In this document: piece after piece, positions 8,644 to 17,495 of the stretch | Numbering within the stretch: position 1 is the first letter of the stretch | How the letters are laid out: every line of letters starts with the position of its first letter | NCBI GenBank assembly: GCA_043778625.1 | Contig: JAYWFU010000052.1 | Location: 1 to 64,000 of the forward strand | From: JACMRI01 sp043778625 | GTDB taxonomy: Bacteria; Bacteroidota; Bacteroidia; UBA4408 | Direction of reading: 5' to 3' | DNA: 64,000 nucleotides | The notes under the pieces: model-generated | What the model saw: only the letters and a program-made list of their open reading frames with translations | What the model was told of the DNA's origin: nothing | Database searches by the model: none | Translations under genes and position numbers: made by a program

Positions 8644-9870
8644 GTGACACTAAAGCAAAACATACCCTTTCGTTTTTATATTGTAGCGCGCTTATGTATT
8701 ATGCTTGCGTTACATATACAAATGACTATTGTGGGCCTACAACTATATTACGAATATGACCGAAGTGCTTACGCATTGGGGTTGTTAGGTTTGTTTGAAG
8801 CTGCACCATTCATCATATTATCCTTGTTTAGTGGCTATATTGCTGATAAATACAACCGTAAAACAATATGGCTATTGGCTATTACTGGTTTTTTGTTAGC
8901 ATCGTTTTTTTTATGGGCTACCACTAACCATATTATTAGTTTTTCGTTATTGCAAGGTAAAGAAATACTATACGCTGTTACATTTTTCTTAGGTATACTT
9001 AGGGCATTCACAGCATCAGCAGTGCCTCCATTATTATCACAAATAGTATCTCGCGAAAACATTACTGTAGCCTCTACCTGGAGTGCTACCTCGTGGTACA
9101 TAGGCGGTATAGCAGGGCCTGCGGTAGGTGCTTATTTATATGGTACTACAGGCGCATCGATTTCGTATCAATTAAACTGTGTATTGTTTGCCATGGGTAT
9201 AGTATTAATTATGTGTATAAAAGCTGGTACACAAATAAAGTCCGATAGTCGCGAGCCAATATTTACAAGCATTGCGCAAGGTTTTAAATTTGTACTAAGT
9301 AATAAAATTGTATTAGGCGCTATGTCTTTGGATATGTTAGGCGTATTGTTTGGCGACGCTATTGCACTGCTGCCCGTATTTAGCGATAAGGTATTACACC
9401 TTGCACCCCAATATTATGGCTACCTGCGCATGGCACCTACCTTGGGTGCGCTTATTACTTCATTGGCATTAACACGTTATTCGCCACTAAACAATACGGG
9501 TAATAAGTTATTAATATGTATGGCGTGTTTTGGAGCATTAAACATTGTAATGGGATTAAGTACGCAATACTACACCACATTCATTGTGCTGTTTTTAGCT
9601 GGCATGGCTGATAATGTTAGCGTAGTTATACGCCATAGCATAATGCAGTTAATGACTCCTGATGGTATGCGAGGCAGGGTATCAGCCATTAATAGTATTT
9701 TTATAGGCTCGAGTAACGAAATTGGTGCTTACGAATGCGGGCTAGTGGCTCGTTTAATAGGTTTAGTACCCGCTATAGTGTTTGGTGGTAGCATAACCAT
9801 AGTGGTAGCAGTAGTTATAGCTATTGTAGTACCTACGTTGCGTAGGTTTGAATTAAAAAACCACATTTAA
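8644..9870 (+). CDS. MFS transporter (DHA3/EntS-like exporter)
   Basis: The protein of 408 residues has about twelve hydrophobic segments. It carries the MFS loop 2-3 motif GYIADKYNRK near residue 60 and a second-half equivalent, DGMRGRVSAINSIF near 340. The layout matches the EntS / macrolide-efflux (DHA3) group of 12-TM exporters. The start chosen is GTG at 8644, 10 bases after pdxA, since the frame has no better upstream start and the N-terminus leads directly into TM1. The exported substrate is unknown. It is probably cotranscribed with pdxA, though there is no clear metabolic reason. Confidence 0.85.
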   Translation: MTLKQNIPFRFYIVARLCIMLALHIQMTIVGLQLYYEYDRSAYALGLLGLFEAAPFIILSLFSGYIADKYNRKTIWLLAITGFLLASFFLWATTNHIISFSLLQGKEILYAVTFFLGILRAFTASAVPPLLSQIVSRENITVASTWSATSWYIGGIAGPAVGAYLYGTTGASISYQLNCVLFAMGIVLIMCIKAGTQIKSDSREPIFTSIAQGFKFVLSNKIVLGAMSLDMLGVLFGDAIALLPVFSDKVLHLAPQYYGYLRMAPTLGALITSLALTRYSPLNNTGNKLLICMACFGALNIVMGLSTQYYTTFIVLFLAGMADNVSVVIRHSIMQLMTPDGMRGRVSAINSIFIGSSNEIGAYECGLVARLIGLVPAIVFGGSITIVVAVVIAIVVPTLRRFELKNHI

Positions 9871-9952
9871 TTTTTTCAGTTAAATTATTAATTCTCACAT
9901 TATATCTTAATAAATAATATGTTAATAATTATTCCGCTACTTATCACTATTT

Positions 9953-10047
9953 AAACAAAAATAACATGGCAGTATTCATTTTTTAATTTTAATTTAGCAC
10001 ATAAATTAATAATCATTTTAAACAAAAAAATAACTCATGGCAGTATT
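9953..10047 (+). repeat. Duplicated leader and start of sucD (direct repeat of about 23 bases)
   Basis: The segment AAACAAAAATAACATGGCAG at 9953-9972, continuing into TATT, recurs almost exactly just before and across the sucD start (10020-10047). The second copy carries extra A residues and the two bases TC before ATG. The upstream copy holds an ATG at 9966 that encodes only six residues, MAVFIF, before a TAA, and it repeats the first three codons of sucD. The copies are about 70 bases apart. It may be a relic of a local duplication or a small leader ORF. Confidence 0.6.
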
Positions 10048-10912
10048 AGTAAACAAAAAATCAAAACTTATAGTTCAGGGTTTTACAGGTAGCGAAGGAA
10101 CTTTTCATGCTGAGCAAATGATAGCTTACGGCACGCAACTAGTAGGTGGCGTTACGCCAGGCAAAGGCGGACAGGAGCATTTGGGCAAACCCGTATTTAA
10201 TACTGTAGCCGATGCTGTAACTAAAACAGGCGCTGACACTTCAATTATATTTGTACCGCCAGCATTTGCAGCCGATGCAATTATGGAAGCTGCTGATGCA
10301 GGCATTAAAGTTATAGTATGTATTACTGAGGGTATACCTACCAAAGATATGATTGCTGCTAAAGCTTATTTAACAGGTAAAGATTGCCGCTTAGTTGGCC
10401 CTAACTGCCCAGGTATTATTACTGCCGACGAAGCCAAAGTAGGCATTATGCCAGGCTTTGTATTTAAAAAAGGACGTATTGGTATTGTATCGAAATCGGG
10501 TACATTAACCTACGAAGCGGCTGACCAAGTGGCTAAGGCCGGTATGGGTATATCAACCGCTATTGGTATTGGTGGCGACCCTATTATTGGTACAACTACT
10601 AAAGAAGCTGTTGAACTATTAATGAACGACCCTGAAACCGACGCAATAATAATGATAGGCGAAATAGGCGGAAGTCTTGAAGCCGAAGCTGCTCGCTGGG
10701 TTAAGGCTGACGGTAACCGCAAACCAGTAGTAGGCTTTATAGCTGGACAAACTGCGCCACCAGGGCGCCGTATGGGTCATGCTGGGGCTATTGTTGGTGG
10801 GGCTGACGATACTGCTGCTGCTAAAATGCAAATTATGCGCGATAACGGAATTCATGTTGTGGATAGCCCTGCACAAATTGGTGCTACTATGGCTAAAGCT
10901 ATGAATATGTAA
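10037..10912 (+). CDS. sucD: Succinyl-CoA synthetase (ADP-forming) alpha subunit
   Basis: The 291-residue protein matches SucD along its length. It has the CoA-binding Rossmann domain with FTGSEGTFHAEQ and GGVTPGKGGQ, then GPNCPGIIT, SKSGTLTYEA and GIGGDPIIGT. The phosphohistidine loop is GRRMGHAGAIVGG, with His248. The alpha subunit carries the phosphorylated histidine and binds CoA in the TCA-cycle step between succinyl-CoA and succinate. The beta subunit gene (sucC) is not adjacent, which is usual in Bacteroidota. A strong terminator follows. Confidence 0.97.
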   Translation: MAVLVNKKSKLIVQGFTGSEGTFHAEQMIAYGTQLVGGVTPGKGGQEHLGKPVFNTVADAVTKTGADTSIIFVPPAFAADAIMEAADAGIKVIVCITEGIPTKDMIAAKAYLTGKDCRLVGPNCPGIITADEAKVGIMPGFVFKKGRIGIVSKSGTLTYEAADQVAKAGMGISTAIGIGGDPIIGTTTKEAVELLMNDPETDAIIMIGEIGGSLEAEAARWVKADGNRKPVVGFIAGQTAPPGRRMGHAGAIVGGADDTAAAKMQIMRDNGIHVVDSPAQIGATMAKAMNM

Positions 10913-10954
10913 TGTATTGCCCTAAGCTGGTATAAATACAATTATTTTTAATAA

Positions 10955-10996
10955 TAAAAAAGTCCCTTACCCAAATTGTGTAAGGGACTTTTTTAT
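10955..10996 (+). terminator. Rho-independent terminator after sucD
   Basis: A perfect 10-bp stem is formed by AGTCCCTTAC (10961-10970) and GTAAGGGACT (10980-10989), with a 9-base loop. It is followed by TTTTTTATTT and preceded by a run of A residues, so it could also work on the other strand. Confidence 0.93.
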
Positions 10997-11036
10997 TTAA
11001 TTTCACCTACTCTAAATTTAATACAACCCAACTACA

Positions 11037-12725
11037 ATGCTATCTAACAAAGAAATAAGTAACCTCATAAAATTAAATGCGCAGTTATTAGAACTACACA
11101 ACGGCAATGCATTTAAAATAAAAACACTCGTAAACGCAGCATTTAGATTAGGACGTATTGAACAACAATTATTTAGTTTATCGCAAGACGAACTCGAAAA
11201 AATAGAAGGAATAGGCAAAGGCATTGCTGCTAAAATAGTTGAAATTAGTACCACTGGAACCATTATCGATTTACAAGAGCTAATAGCCCAAACACCTGCT
11301 GGAGTTATTGATATAATGAGTATTAAAGGTGTAGGCCCTAAAAAAGTAGCTTTAATATGGAAAGAATTAGAAGTAGAAACAGTGGGCGAATTGTTATATG
11401 CCTGCAAAGAAAATAGATTAGTAGATATAAAAGGCTTTGGCGAAAAAACGCAAGCAGAGGTTATTAAAGCCATTGAATTTAAGTTACAACATTCGGGGCA
11501 ATACCACTACGCAAGTATTGAGGTAGTTGCTAACGAACTACTTACGCAACTACACCTAATTAAAGGGGTAAGTGCCGTTGCCATTACTGGCGATTTTTAC
11601 CGTAAAACACCTACTATAAGTTATTTGCAATACGTAGTGCAGTGTGCTAATGTTGATTTTATTATCGCTCATTGCAACACAACCTACGGCAACGTTACCA
11701 CGGCAATTGACGCATATAACAATACTATTTTAAATTTTACTACTGATACAAGTATAAACATACAATTGGTAGTGAGCAGTGTAAATTCAATCGCATTTAA
11801 CCAGTTATATTACAGCTTTGCTAATGGCGATGGTATTTTTAAATTATTAAACATAACGGCAGCTCAACACAACTTAGCTACCGAAACCGAATTATTTGCA
11901 CACGGAGGCTGGCCATATATAATACCCGAAATTCGTGAGGTATGCTACGCTCCTACCCTATTGCAAAACACTAACGCCAACGAGTTAGTACAACTGGCTA
12001 ACTTACGGAGCATACTGCATTTTCATACCACCTACAGCGATGGCAAACACACACTAACACAAATGGCCAACCACGCACAACAACTTGGCTTTGGCTATGT
12101 TGGCGTGTGCGACCACTCGCAAAGTGCATTTTATGCTAATGGCTTAACACCTGATAGAGTAGAACAACAACATATTGAAATTGAAAAATTAAATAAAACA
12201 TATACTCCTGATTTTAAAATTTTTAAAGGTATTGAGTGCGATATTTTAAACAATGGCGATTTAGATTATACCAACGATGTGCTTGCCACCTTTGATTTTG
12301 TAGTAGCCTCGGTACACAGTAATTTAAAAATGAATAAAACCAAAGCTACCGAGCGAGTATTACGCGCTATACACAATCCGTACACCACTATATTAGGGCA
12401 TCCTACGGGTAGGTTGTTATTATCACGCCCTGGGTATGAATTGGAATGGGCCGAAATTTTTAAAGCCTGCGCCACAAAACAAGTTGTAATTGAACTTAAC
12501 GCACACCCTTACCGTTTGGATTTAGACTGGACACTCATTCACCAAGCGCAGCAAGCAGGCTGTATGCTTAGTATTAACCCCGATAGCCACGAGATGCAAG
12601 GTTTTAATGACCTACAATACGGTGTACACGCTGCACGCAAGGGTTTACTTACTAAAAGTAATACATTTAATACACTTAATTTGCAGGAGTTTGAGCTGTA
12701 TTTAAAAACAAAAAAGCGAGGATAA
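11037..12725 (+). CDS. polX: PolX-type protein: helix-hairpin-helix, degenerate polymerase X domain and PHP phosphoesterase
   Basis: The 562-residue protein has two helix-hairpin-helix motifs (IEGIGKGIAAKI near 56-67, IKGVGPKKVA near 96-104), a polymerase beta-like middle part, and a C-terminal PHP domain. The PHP metal residues are well kept: HFHTTYSDG (His328, His330), CDHS, GIECDI, ASVHS, GHPTGRLLL and NPDSHE. In active PolX the polymerase site reads GSxRRG followed by a DxD pair. Here the same region (185-200) reads GDFYRKTPTISYLQYV with no acidic pair. So polymerase activity is probably absent while the 3'-5' nuclease domain may work. It is usually assigned to DNA repair. Confidence 0.88.
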   Translation: MLSNKEISNLIKLNAQLLELHNGNAFKIKTLVNAAFRLGRIEQQLFSLSQDELEKIEGIGKGIAAKIVEISTTGTIIDLQELIAQTPAGVIDIMSIKGVGPKKVALIWKELEVETVGELLYACKENRLVDIKGFGEKTQAEVIKAIEFKLQHSGQYHYASIEVVANELLTQLHLIKGVSAVAITGDFYRKTPTISYLQYVVQCANVDFIIAHCNTTYGNVTTAIDAYNNTILNFTTDTSINIQLVVSSVNSIAFNQLYYSFANGDGIFKLLNITAAQHNLATETELFAHGGWPYIIPEIREVCYAPTLLQNTNANELVQLANLRSILHFHTTYSDGKHTLTQMANHAQQLGFGYVGVCDHSQSAFYANGLTPDRVEQQHIEIEKLNKTYTPDFKIFKGIECDILNNGDLDYTNDVLATFDFVVASVHSNLKMNKTKATERVLRAIHNPYTTILGHPTGRLLLSRPGYELEWAEIFKACATKQVVIELNAHPYRLDLDWTLIHQAQQAGCMLSINPDSHEMQGFNDLQYGVHAARKGLLTKSNTFNTLNLQEFELYLKTKKRG

Positions 12726-12746
12726 TTTGTTAACCGTTGAGCTACA

Positions 12747-13709
12747 TTATTTGTTAATCAACCCAAAGTCAAGCGCAATCCAATAGGTGCTAAAAAAATC
12801 TTTATCAGCGGCAAACGTACCTACTGCTCCGCCTTGTATTGGTCCATTACCCGGGTCAATCATTAATGTATGACCTAAGTTATTTACTTCGTAAAAACAT
12901 ACGGCATTACCATACTTGTATTTAGTAATGTTAGCTTGGTTATTAAATGCACTGTAAGTTGTGGTTGGTAGGCTATCTATGTTATGTAGTGCCGTCCATT
13001 GGTTAATGAGTGTGTACGAATTTTTAATGTTTACTACCAAATCATTTTTTCCGTGTAGTACTACTAATCGTGGATAAGGTTTAGCATAAGTTGGGTTTTG
13101 GGCGTGCACGTATTCTTTTAACTCATTAGCTGTATAACCGCTAGGGCTAAGCATTGTTTTTAAACTATTTAACGGATTTGCACTAGGCACAAAAGGCCCA
13201 CCAGCTAATATTGCCCCTGCATTAAATAGTTGTGGATAATTGGCCAGTAGCGCTACACTCATTAGTGCGCCTGCTGATAAGCCATAGGCAAATATTTTAG
13301 TAGTATCTATTACATACTTTTTTTGCACTTCGTTTATCATTTGTTTTATAGAATATACTTCTCCGTTATCTTTTGTAATATCGTTTTGCAAAAACCAATC
13401 GAAACAGCCTTGCGGATTATTTAAAAATTTTTGCTGTGGATACAGTACATAAAAACCGTACTCGTCGGCCAACTTATTCCAACCAGATTGCTCCGCTATA
13501 CTTTTAGCATTTTGCGTGCAACCATGTAGTACCACTACCAAAGGCTTTGGGGCATTACTACTATTAATGGGCACGTGTACAAACGCTTTTAAATTACCTG
13601 GATTAGTCCCATAATCAGTTAAAGGTATTAAGTTCTGTTGTGCCAATGTTACCTCCGTAATGCAACAACTAAATAATAATACAATAAGGTTTATTAAAAA
13701 ACAGTTCAT
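12747..13709 (-). CDS. Secreted PHB depolymerase/feruloyl esterase-family alpha/beta hydrolase
   Basis: The start is set at the ATG at 13709, which opens a clear signal peptide (MNCFLINLIVLLFSCC, cleavage near LAQ). A longer frame exists but runs inside the neighbouring gene. The 320-residue protein has the LpqC/PHB depolymerase pattern: PLVVVLHGCTQNAK, GWNKLADEYGFYVLYPQQ, and nucleophile motif GLSAGA with Ser145. A late NNLGHT likely supplies the catalytic His. It begins one base after the Wzc-like gene, so both are probably in one transcript. It could act on polyester or acylated polysaccharide outside the cytoplasm; the substrate is not known. Confidence 0.85.
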   Translation of the reverse strand: MNCFLINLIVLLFSCCITEVTLAQQNLIPLTDYGTNPGNLKAFVHVPINSSNAPKPLVVVLHGCTQNAKSIAEQSGWNKLADEYGFYVLYPQQKFLNNPQGCFDWFLQNDITKDNGEVYSIKQMINEVQKKYVIDTTKIFAYGLSAGALMSVALLANYPQLFNAGAILAGGPFVPSANPLNSLKTMLSPSGYTANELKEYVHAQNPTYAKPYPRLVVLHGKNDLVVNIKNSYTLINQWTALHNIDSLPTTTYSAFNNQANITKYKYGNAVCFYEVNNLGHTLMIDPGNGPIQGGAVGTFAADKDFFSTYWIALDFGLINK

Positions 13710-13710
13710 A

Positions 13711-16131
13711 TTACGCTCCAAATATTTTTTTGTACCACGGTTTGTTATCCTCGCTGCCATAGCCTGCCGAGTAGCTATAACCGTACACATAACTATAGCC
13801 ATAACCGTAAAGGTAGCCATAAGCTCCGTTGTAATTACGTGTATTATTACGCTTTACACCATTAAGTATGTACGACACCTTATCAATATTATTTATCTTA
13901 AATATTTCTTCTGCATTTTCTACCGAACGCTTGTTGGCATAACCTGTATTTAATACAAATATGTTGGCATCGGTATATTTCATAAGTACTATACCATCGG
14001 TTATTAAGCCAATTGGCGGCGTGTCTAATATCAAATAATCATAGTTAGCTTTGGCATAGGCTATTAACTCTTGCATTCGATTATTTAATATTAATTCGGA
14101 CGCATTAGGCGGAATAGGCCCGCACACTATGGTACTTAGGTTATCCACACTGGTTGATTTTATTACGGCCTCAATTGGCAATTGCCCCGATAAATAGTTA
14201 CTCATACCCACGTCCGACACTACATTCAACCCCTTATGTACCTTGGGGCGGTGCATATCCATTTCTACTACTAACACTTTTTTGTCAGACTTTGCAAGTA
14301 GTGCCGAAAGATTTAATGAGCAAAACGTTTTTCCTTCGCCCGGATTGTAAGATGTTATTAATATAACCCGCGATTCTTTTTTATGACTAATTAAATATTC
14401 TAGGTTAGTTCTAAATGTTCTAAACGATTCGGTAACAGGGGCTTTGGGATTAGCATTAACCACCAAGTACGACGATAGAGTTTCTTTAGCTTGCTGTATT
14501 TCGGCGATTATAGGGCGATGTGTGGCTAACTTTAATTCGTCAACGCTTTCAATTTTATCAAAAAACATTACACGCAAAAACACGAGTATCAAACTAATAA
14601 TGGCAGCTATACCTATGAAGGTAGTAATTATTTGTTTTTTGTCGGGAGCTACCACACCAATGTTTCGTGCTACTTCCACGATTTTGGTTTCGGGTACTAA
14701 GCCTGCTTTTGTTATAATGGTGTTAGCACGTTTTTCTAACAAAAACAAATACATTTTTTCGTTTACCTGCAATTTACGCTGTATGTTAAGTATGTCGCGT
14801 TCTTTTTTTGGTATTGTTTTAATATTATTTTCGTATGTGCCAATTTGTTTTTGCACTCTACCACGTGCGCCAATTAAGGCTTTGCGCAAATTTACCAAGT
14901 AGGTTAGCAAGTTAGTTTTAACACGCCCCATTTTTTCGTCAGTAATTTTTAATGCCTCGTTACCTTCGTTGGTAGAGTACATTTGATTAATACGAGAAAT
15001 TTGCATCGTGTATAATTCGTTTACGCTTTTGGTTAAAAAAGCATCGTCATTTAACACGTATACTGACGGTGGCAATAACACAGGGTCTTTATTCTCTACA
15101 ATGTATTTTTCTAAGGCATCAATAGTCCCTAGCTTTAAGTTTAACTCAGTACTTTGCCCATCGTAAGCACTTAATTTGGTAAAATAATCTTTTTCTTGTT
15201 CGTCTAAATCCAATATCGATTTGGAGGATTTATAGTTTTCTAAATTATCTTCGATACCTGTAAGTACGCCCGTTACCTCTTCCAATTGCTTGTCAATATA
15301 ACGCAACGTATTATCGCTAATTTGATATTTAGTTTCTAATGTATTTTCGGTGTATAGTTGCGTAAGTGTATCCAAAAATGTTACGGCACGTTGCGCAATT
15401 TCGTCACGCACATTTATAGTCATAATAGTAGAGTTAGCGGCTACTGTAGCAGTTATAGCACCCTTAAACTTATTGGTAAGTGTTGTTTTATCATGAAACA
15501 CTACATAATAATTTATTTCTTGCAACTCCTCCGCACTTTGCTTAGTAATGTTAAGTGCTCGTAGTTGAATAATAAATATATCGTTAGAAAACACTTCGTT
15601 ATATTTTACTTTATCTATACGAGGCACACCGTTAAACGTATATTTAAGTTCTATATAAGTAGGGTTGTCAATTTTAATATATATTGGTACTTCGTAAAAG
15701 GTAGGCGATACATTTTTTACGGTAATTTTAAATGGCAAATTTTCGTATATCTCTGTAGTGCGTAAGCGCCCAGTGATGTAGTACGACACGTTTAAATCCA
15801 GTTTATTTACAGCACGTGCCACTAAATCGTGCGACTTGAGTATGTTTACCTCGTCAGCATAATCCTTGTAATAGTCAGTCCACCACGGAAAACCAATACC
15901 TTGGTTAATTTCTTGGCTATAACCAGTTTCTTTATTGTTTAATAATATTTGCGACTGGGCAGAATATATATCTACCATTTTGTAAGTATATACATAGCCT
16001 GCTGCTGCTGCAATGGTTATTAAGCTAATAACTATTAGTATGTTTTTACGAATAACACGTGCCGCAAAAGCTATGTCCTCAGCGTTTATAAGCGCTTTTT
16101 TTTTATTAAATTCTATATTGTTATTTTCCAT
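13711..16131 (-). CDS. Wzc-type polysaccharide co-polymerase and bacterial tyrosine kinase
   Basis: The 806-residue protein has a transmembrane helix near 30-50, a Wzz chain-length domain, a long coiled coil (about 270-460), a GNVR-like block and a second TM near 500-522. The BY-kinase domain follows, with Walker A SYNPGEGKTF (594-603) and Walker A' VVEMDMHRPK (621-630). The tail (about 767-795) is extremely tyrosine-rich (GYLYGYGYSYVYGYSYS), as expected for autophosphorylated Wzc. These proteins control chain length and export of capsule or exopolysaccharide with a Wza-type channel. No wza or wzx gene is adjacent, so the partner genes lie elsewhere. Confidence 0.92.
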   Translation of the reverse strand: MENNNIEFNKKKALINAEDIAFAARVIRKNILIVISLITIAAAAGYVYTYKMVDIYSAQSQILLNNKETGYSQEINQGIGFPWWTDYYKDYADEVNILKSHDLVARAVNKLDLNVSYYITGRLRTTEIYENLPFKITVKNVSPTFYEVPIYIKIDNPTYIELKYTFNGVPRIDKVKYNEVFSNDIFIIQLRALNITKQSAEELQEINYYVVFHDKTTLTNKFKGAITATVAANSTIMTINVRDEIAQRAVTFLDTLTQLYTENTLETKYQISDNTLRYIDKQLEEVTGVLTGIEDNLENYKSSKSILDLDEQEKDYFTKLSAYDGQSTELNLKLGTIDALEKYIVENKDPVLLPPSVYVLNDDAFLTKSVNELYTMQISRINQMYSTNEGNEALKITDEKMGRVKTNLLTYLVNLRKALIGARGRVQKQIGTYENNIKTIPKKERDILNIQRKLQVNEKMYLFLLEKRANTIITKAGLVPETKIVEVARNIGVVAPDKKQIITTFIGIAAIISLILVFLRVMFFDKIESVDELKLATHRPIIAEIQQAKETLSSYLVVNANPKAPVTESFRTFRTNLEYLISHKKESRVILITSYNPGEGKTFCSLNLSALLAKSDKKVLVVEMDMHRPKVHKGLNVVSDVGMSNYLSGQLPIEAVIKSTSVDNLSTIVCGPIPPNASELILNNRMQELIAYAKANYDYLILDTPPIGLITDGIVLMKYTDANIFVLNTGYANKRSVENAEEIFKINNIDKVSYILNGVKRNNTRNYNGAYGYLYGYGYSYVYGYSYSAGYGSEDNKPWYKKIFGA

Positions 16132-16170
16132 AGTAGTAGTTATAAATATGCTACAAAATAAATTGTATGC

Positions 16171-17427
16171 CTATGTTTTTTGAGGTTTCTTTTTGGCCGC
16201 TGGAAACAGTATGTTATTCAATATTAATCGATAGCCTGCTGAGTTAGGGTGTAGGTTTAAATCCGTTGGAGGGTCGCCCACTGCGTGCTGATAATCCTCA
16301 GGGTCGTGCCCTGCATAAAAAGTCCAAGTACCTTTGCCAAACTCACCATGTATGTATTTGGCTTCGCCTATGGCTTTGTTTTCGCCTAATATTAATACAC
16401 CAGGTTTAATATACTCCTTACGAAACGCAGTGGTTTGCCCCATAAATCCTTTAATAATTTGCTCGTGATTTTGGCATAACATAGTAGGCACAATATCCCA
16501 CTTGGCACTAAATTCAAATAGGCTAAATACATCGTTTTCCTTACTTATTTTGCGAGTTTGTGTGGCATCAATATCCGAGTACTCGTACTCCATAGGGTTA
16601 GGGTGCAATTTAAAATTTTGAAACGCAAATGTATTTGTAAATTTTAATTTTGAATTAGCGTTAGGGTCGGACGCATCGCCATCAAACATATCCTCGCATA
16701 TATCCACACCATCGGCAGCTAGAGCAATATCATAACTATCGGTACCGCTACACATCGTAAACAAAAAACCGCCACCTGCCGTAAACTCCTGTATGCGCTT
16801 GGCCACACCTAATTTAAGCTGCGACACTTTGTTAAATCCTAATTTAGTAGCGCGTGCTTCGGCGGCACGCTGTTCTTCTTGGTACCATGCTGCGTTGCGG
16901 TAAGCGGCATAAAACTTACCGTACTGCCCCGTAAAATCTTCGTGGTGCAGGTGTAGCCAATCGTAAGTGGGGAGCTTGCCTGCAATAATTTCTTCGTCGT
17001 ATATTTTTTCGTAGGGTATTTCGGCGTACGCTAATACTAGTGTTACGGCATCGTCCCAAGGTTGCTTTGTTTTGGGGGTATACACTGCTATTTTGGGTGC
17101 TTTCTCTAACTTAACTACTTCCATATTAACTTGTGGGTCGGCTATTTCTTGAAGTATTAAATTTACTCGTGCATCAGCAATAACTTCGTAACTAATACCA
17201 CGTATGTTAAGTTCATTTTCAACTGGTTGTAGATTTTTAATTAAAAAACTTCCGCCACGGTAGTTAAGCAACCACTGAATATCTACGTTATTGCTAATAG
17301 TCCAATAGGCTAATCCGTAGGCTTTTAGGTGATTTTTTTGGCTTTCGTCCATAGGAATCAATAACGACGAGGCGTGTGCAACTACACTACACAACAGCAC
17401 TACCACTAAACATATACTACGCATCAT
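16171..17427 (-). CDS. Conserved secreted Bacteroidota protein, often labelled asparagine synthetase B
   Basis: The 418-residue protein starts with a signal peptide (ICLVVVLLCSVVAHAS). It then has the recurring block LIPMDESQKNHLKAYGLAYW and later a GATase1-like or ThuA-like core (LHHEDFTGQYGKF, GGGFLFTMCSGTDSYDIALA, GTWTFYAGHDPEDYQH). From memory, close relatives in this phylum carry the name asparagine synthetase B, but no synthetase catalytic residues or ATP-pyrophosphatase motif are visible and the protein is exported. So the name is likely wrong. The true role is unknown; the fold suggests a carbohydrate- or glutamine-amidotransferase-like module. It lies 40 bases upstream of the Wzc-type gene on the same strand. 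Confidence 0.72.
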   Translation of the reverse strand: MMRSICLVVVLLCSVVAHASSLLIPMDESQKNHLKAYGLAYWTISNNVDIQWLLNYRGGSFLIKNLQPVENELNIRGISYEVIADARVNLILQEIADPQVNMEVVKLEKAPKIAVYTPKTKQPWDDAVTLVLAYAEIPYEKIYDEEIIAGKLPTYDWLHLHHEDFTGQYGKFYAAYRNAAWYQEEQRAAEARATKLGFNKVSQLKLGVAKRIQEFTAGGGFLFTMCSGTDSYDIALAADGVDICEDMFDGDASDPNANSKLKFTNTFAFQNFKLHPNPMEYEYSDIDATQTRKISKENDVFSLFEFSAKWDIVPTMLCQNHEQIIKGFMGQTTAFRKEYIKPGVLILGENKAIGEAKYIHGEFGKGTWTFYAGHDPEDYQHAVGDPPTDLNLHPNSAGYRLILNNILFPAAKKKPQKT

Positions 17428-17495
17428 TACAACGATTTTTTATTATTGGAGTTAAAAATAGGTATTAAAACTGCTAACGCCTAACACAAAGTGTG

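Noticed and set aside
11018..11473. 151-residue open frame opposite polX
   Set aside because: Overlaps the polX coding sequence and the sucD terminator side; low-complexity Ser/Ile shadow.
13710..13820. Upstream extension of the PHB depolymerase-like gene to 13820
   Set aside because: The extra 37 residues overlap the Wzc-type gene and precede a perfect signal peptide that starts at 13709.
14444..14902. 152-residue open frame opposite the Wzc-type gene
   Set aside because: Antisense shadow inside a well-supported kinase gene.
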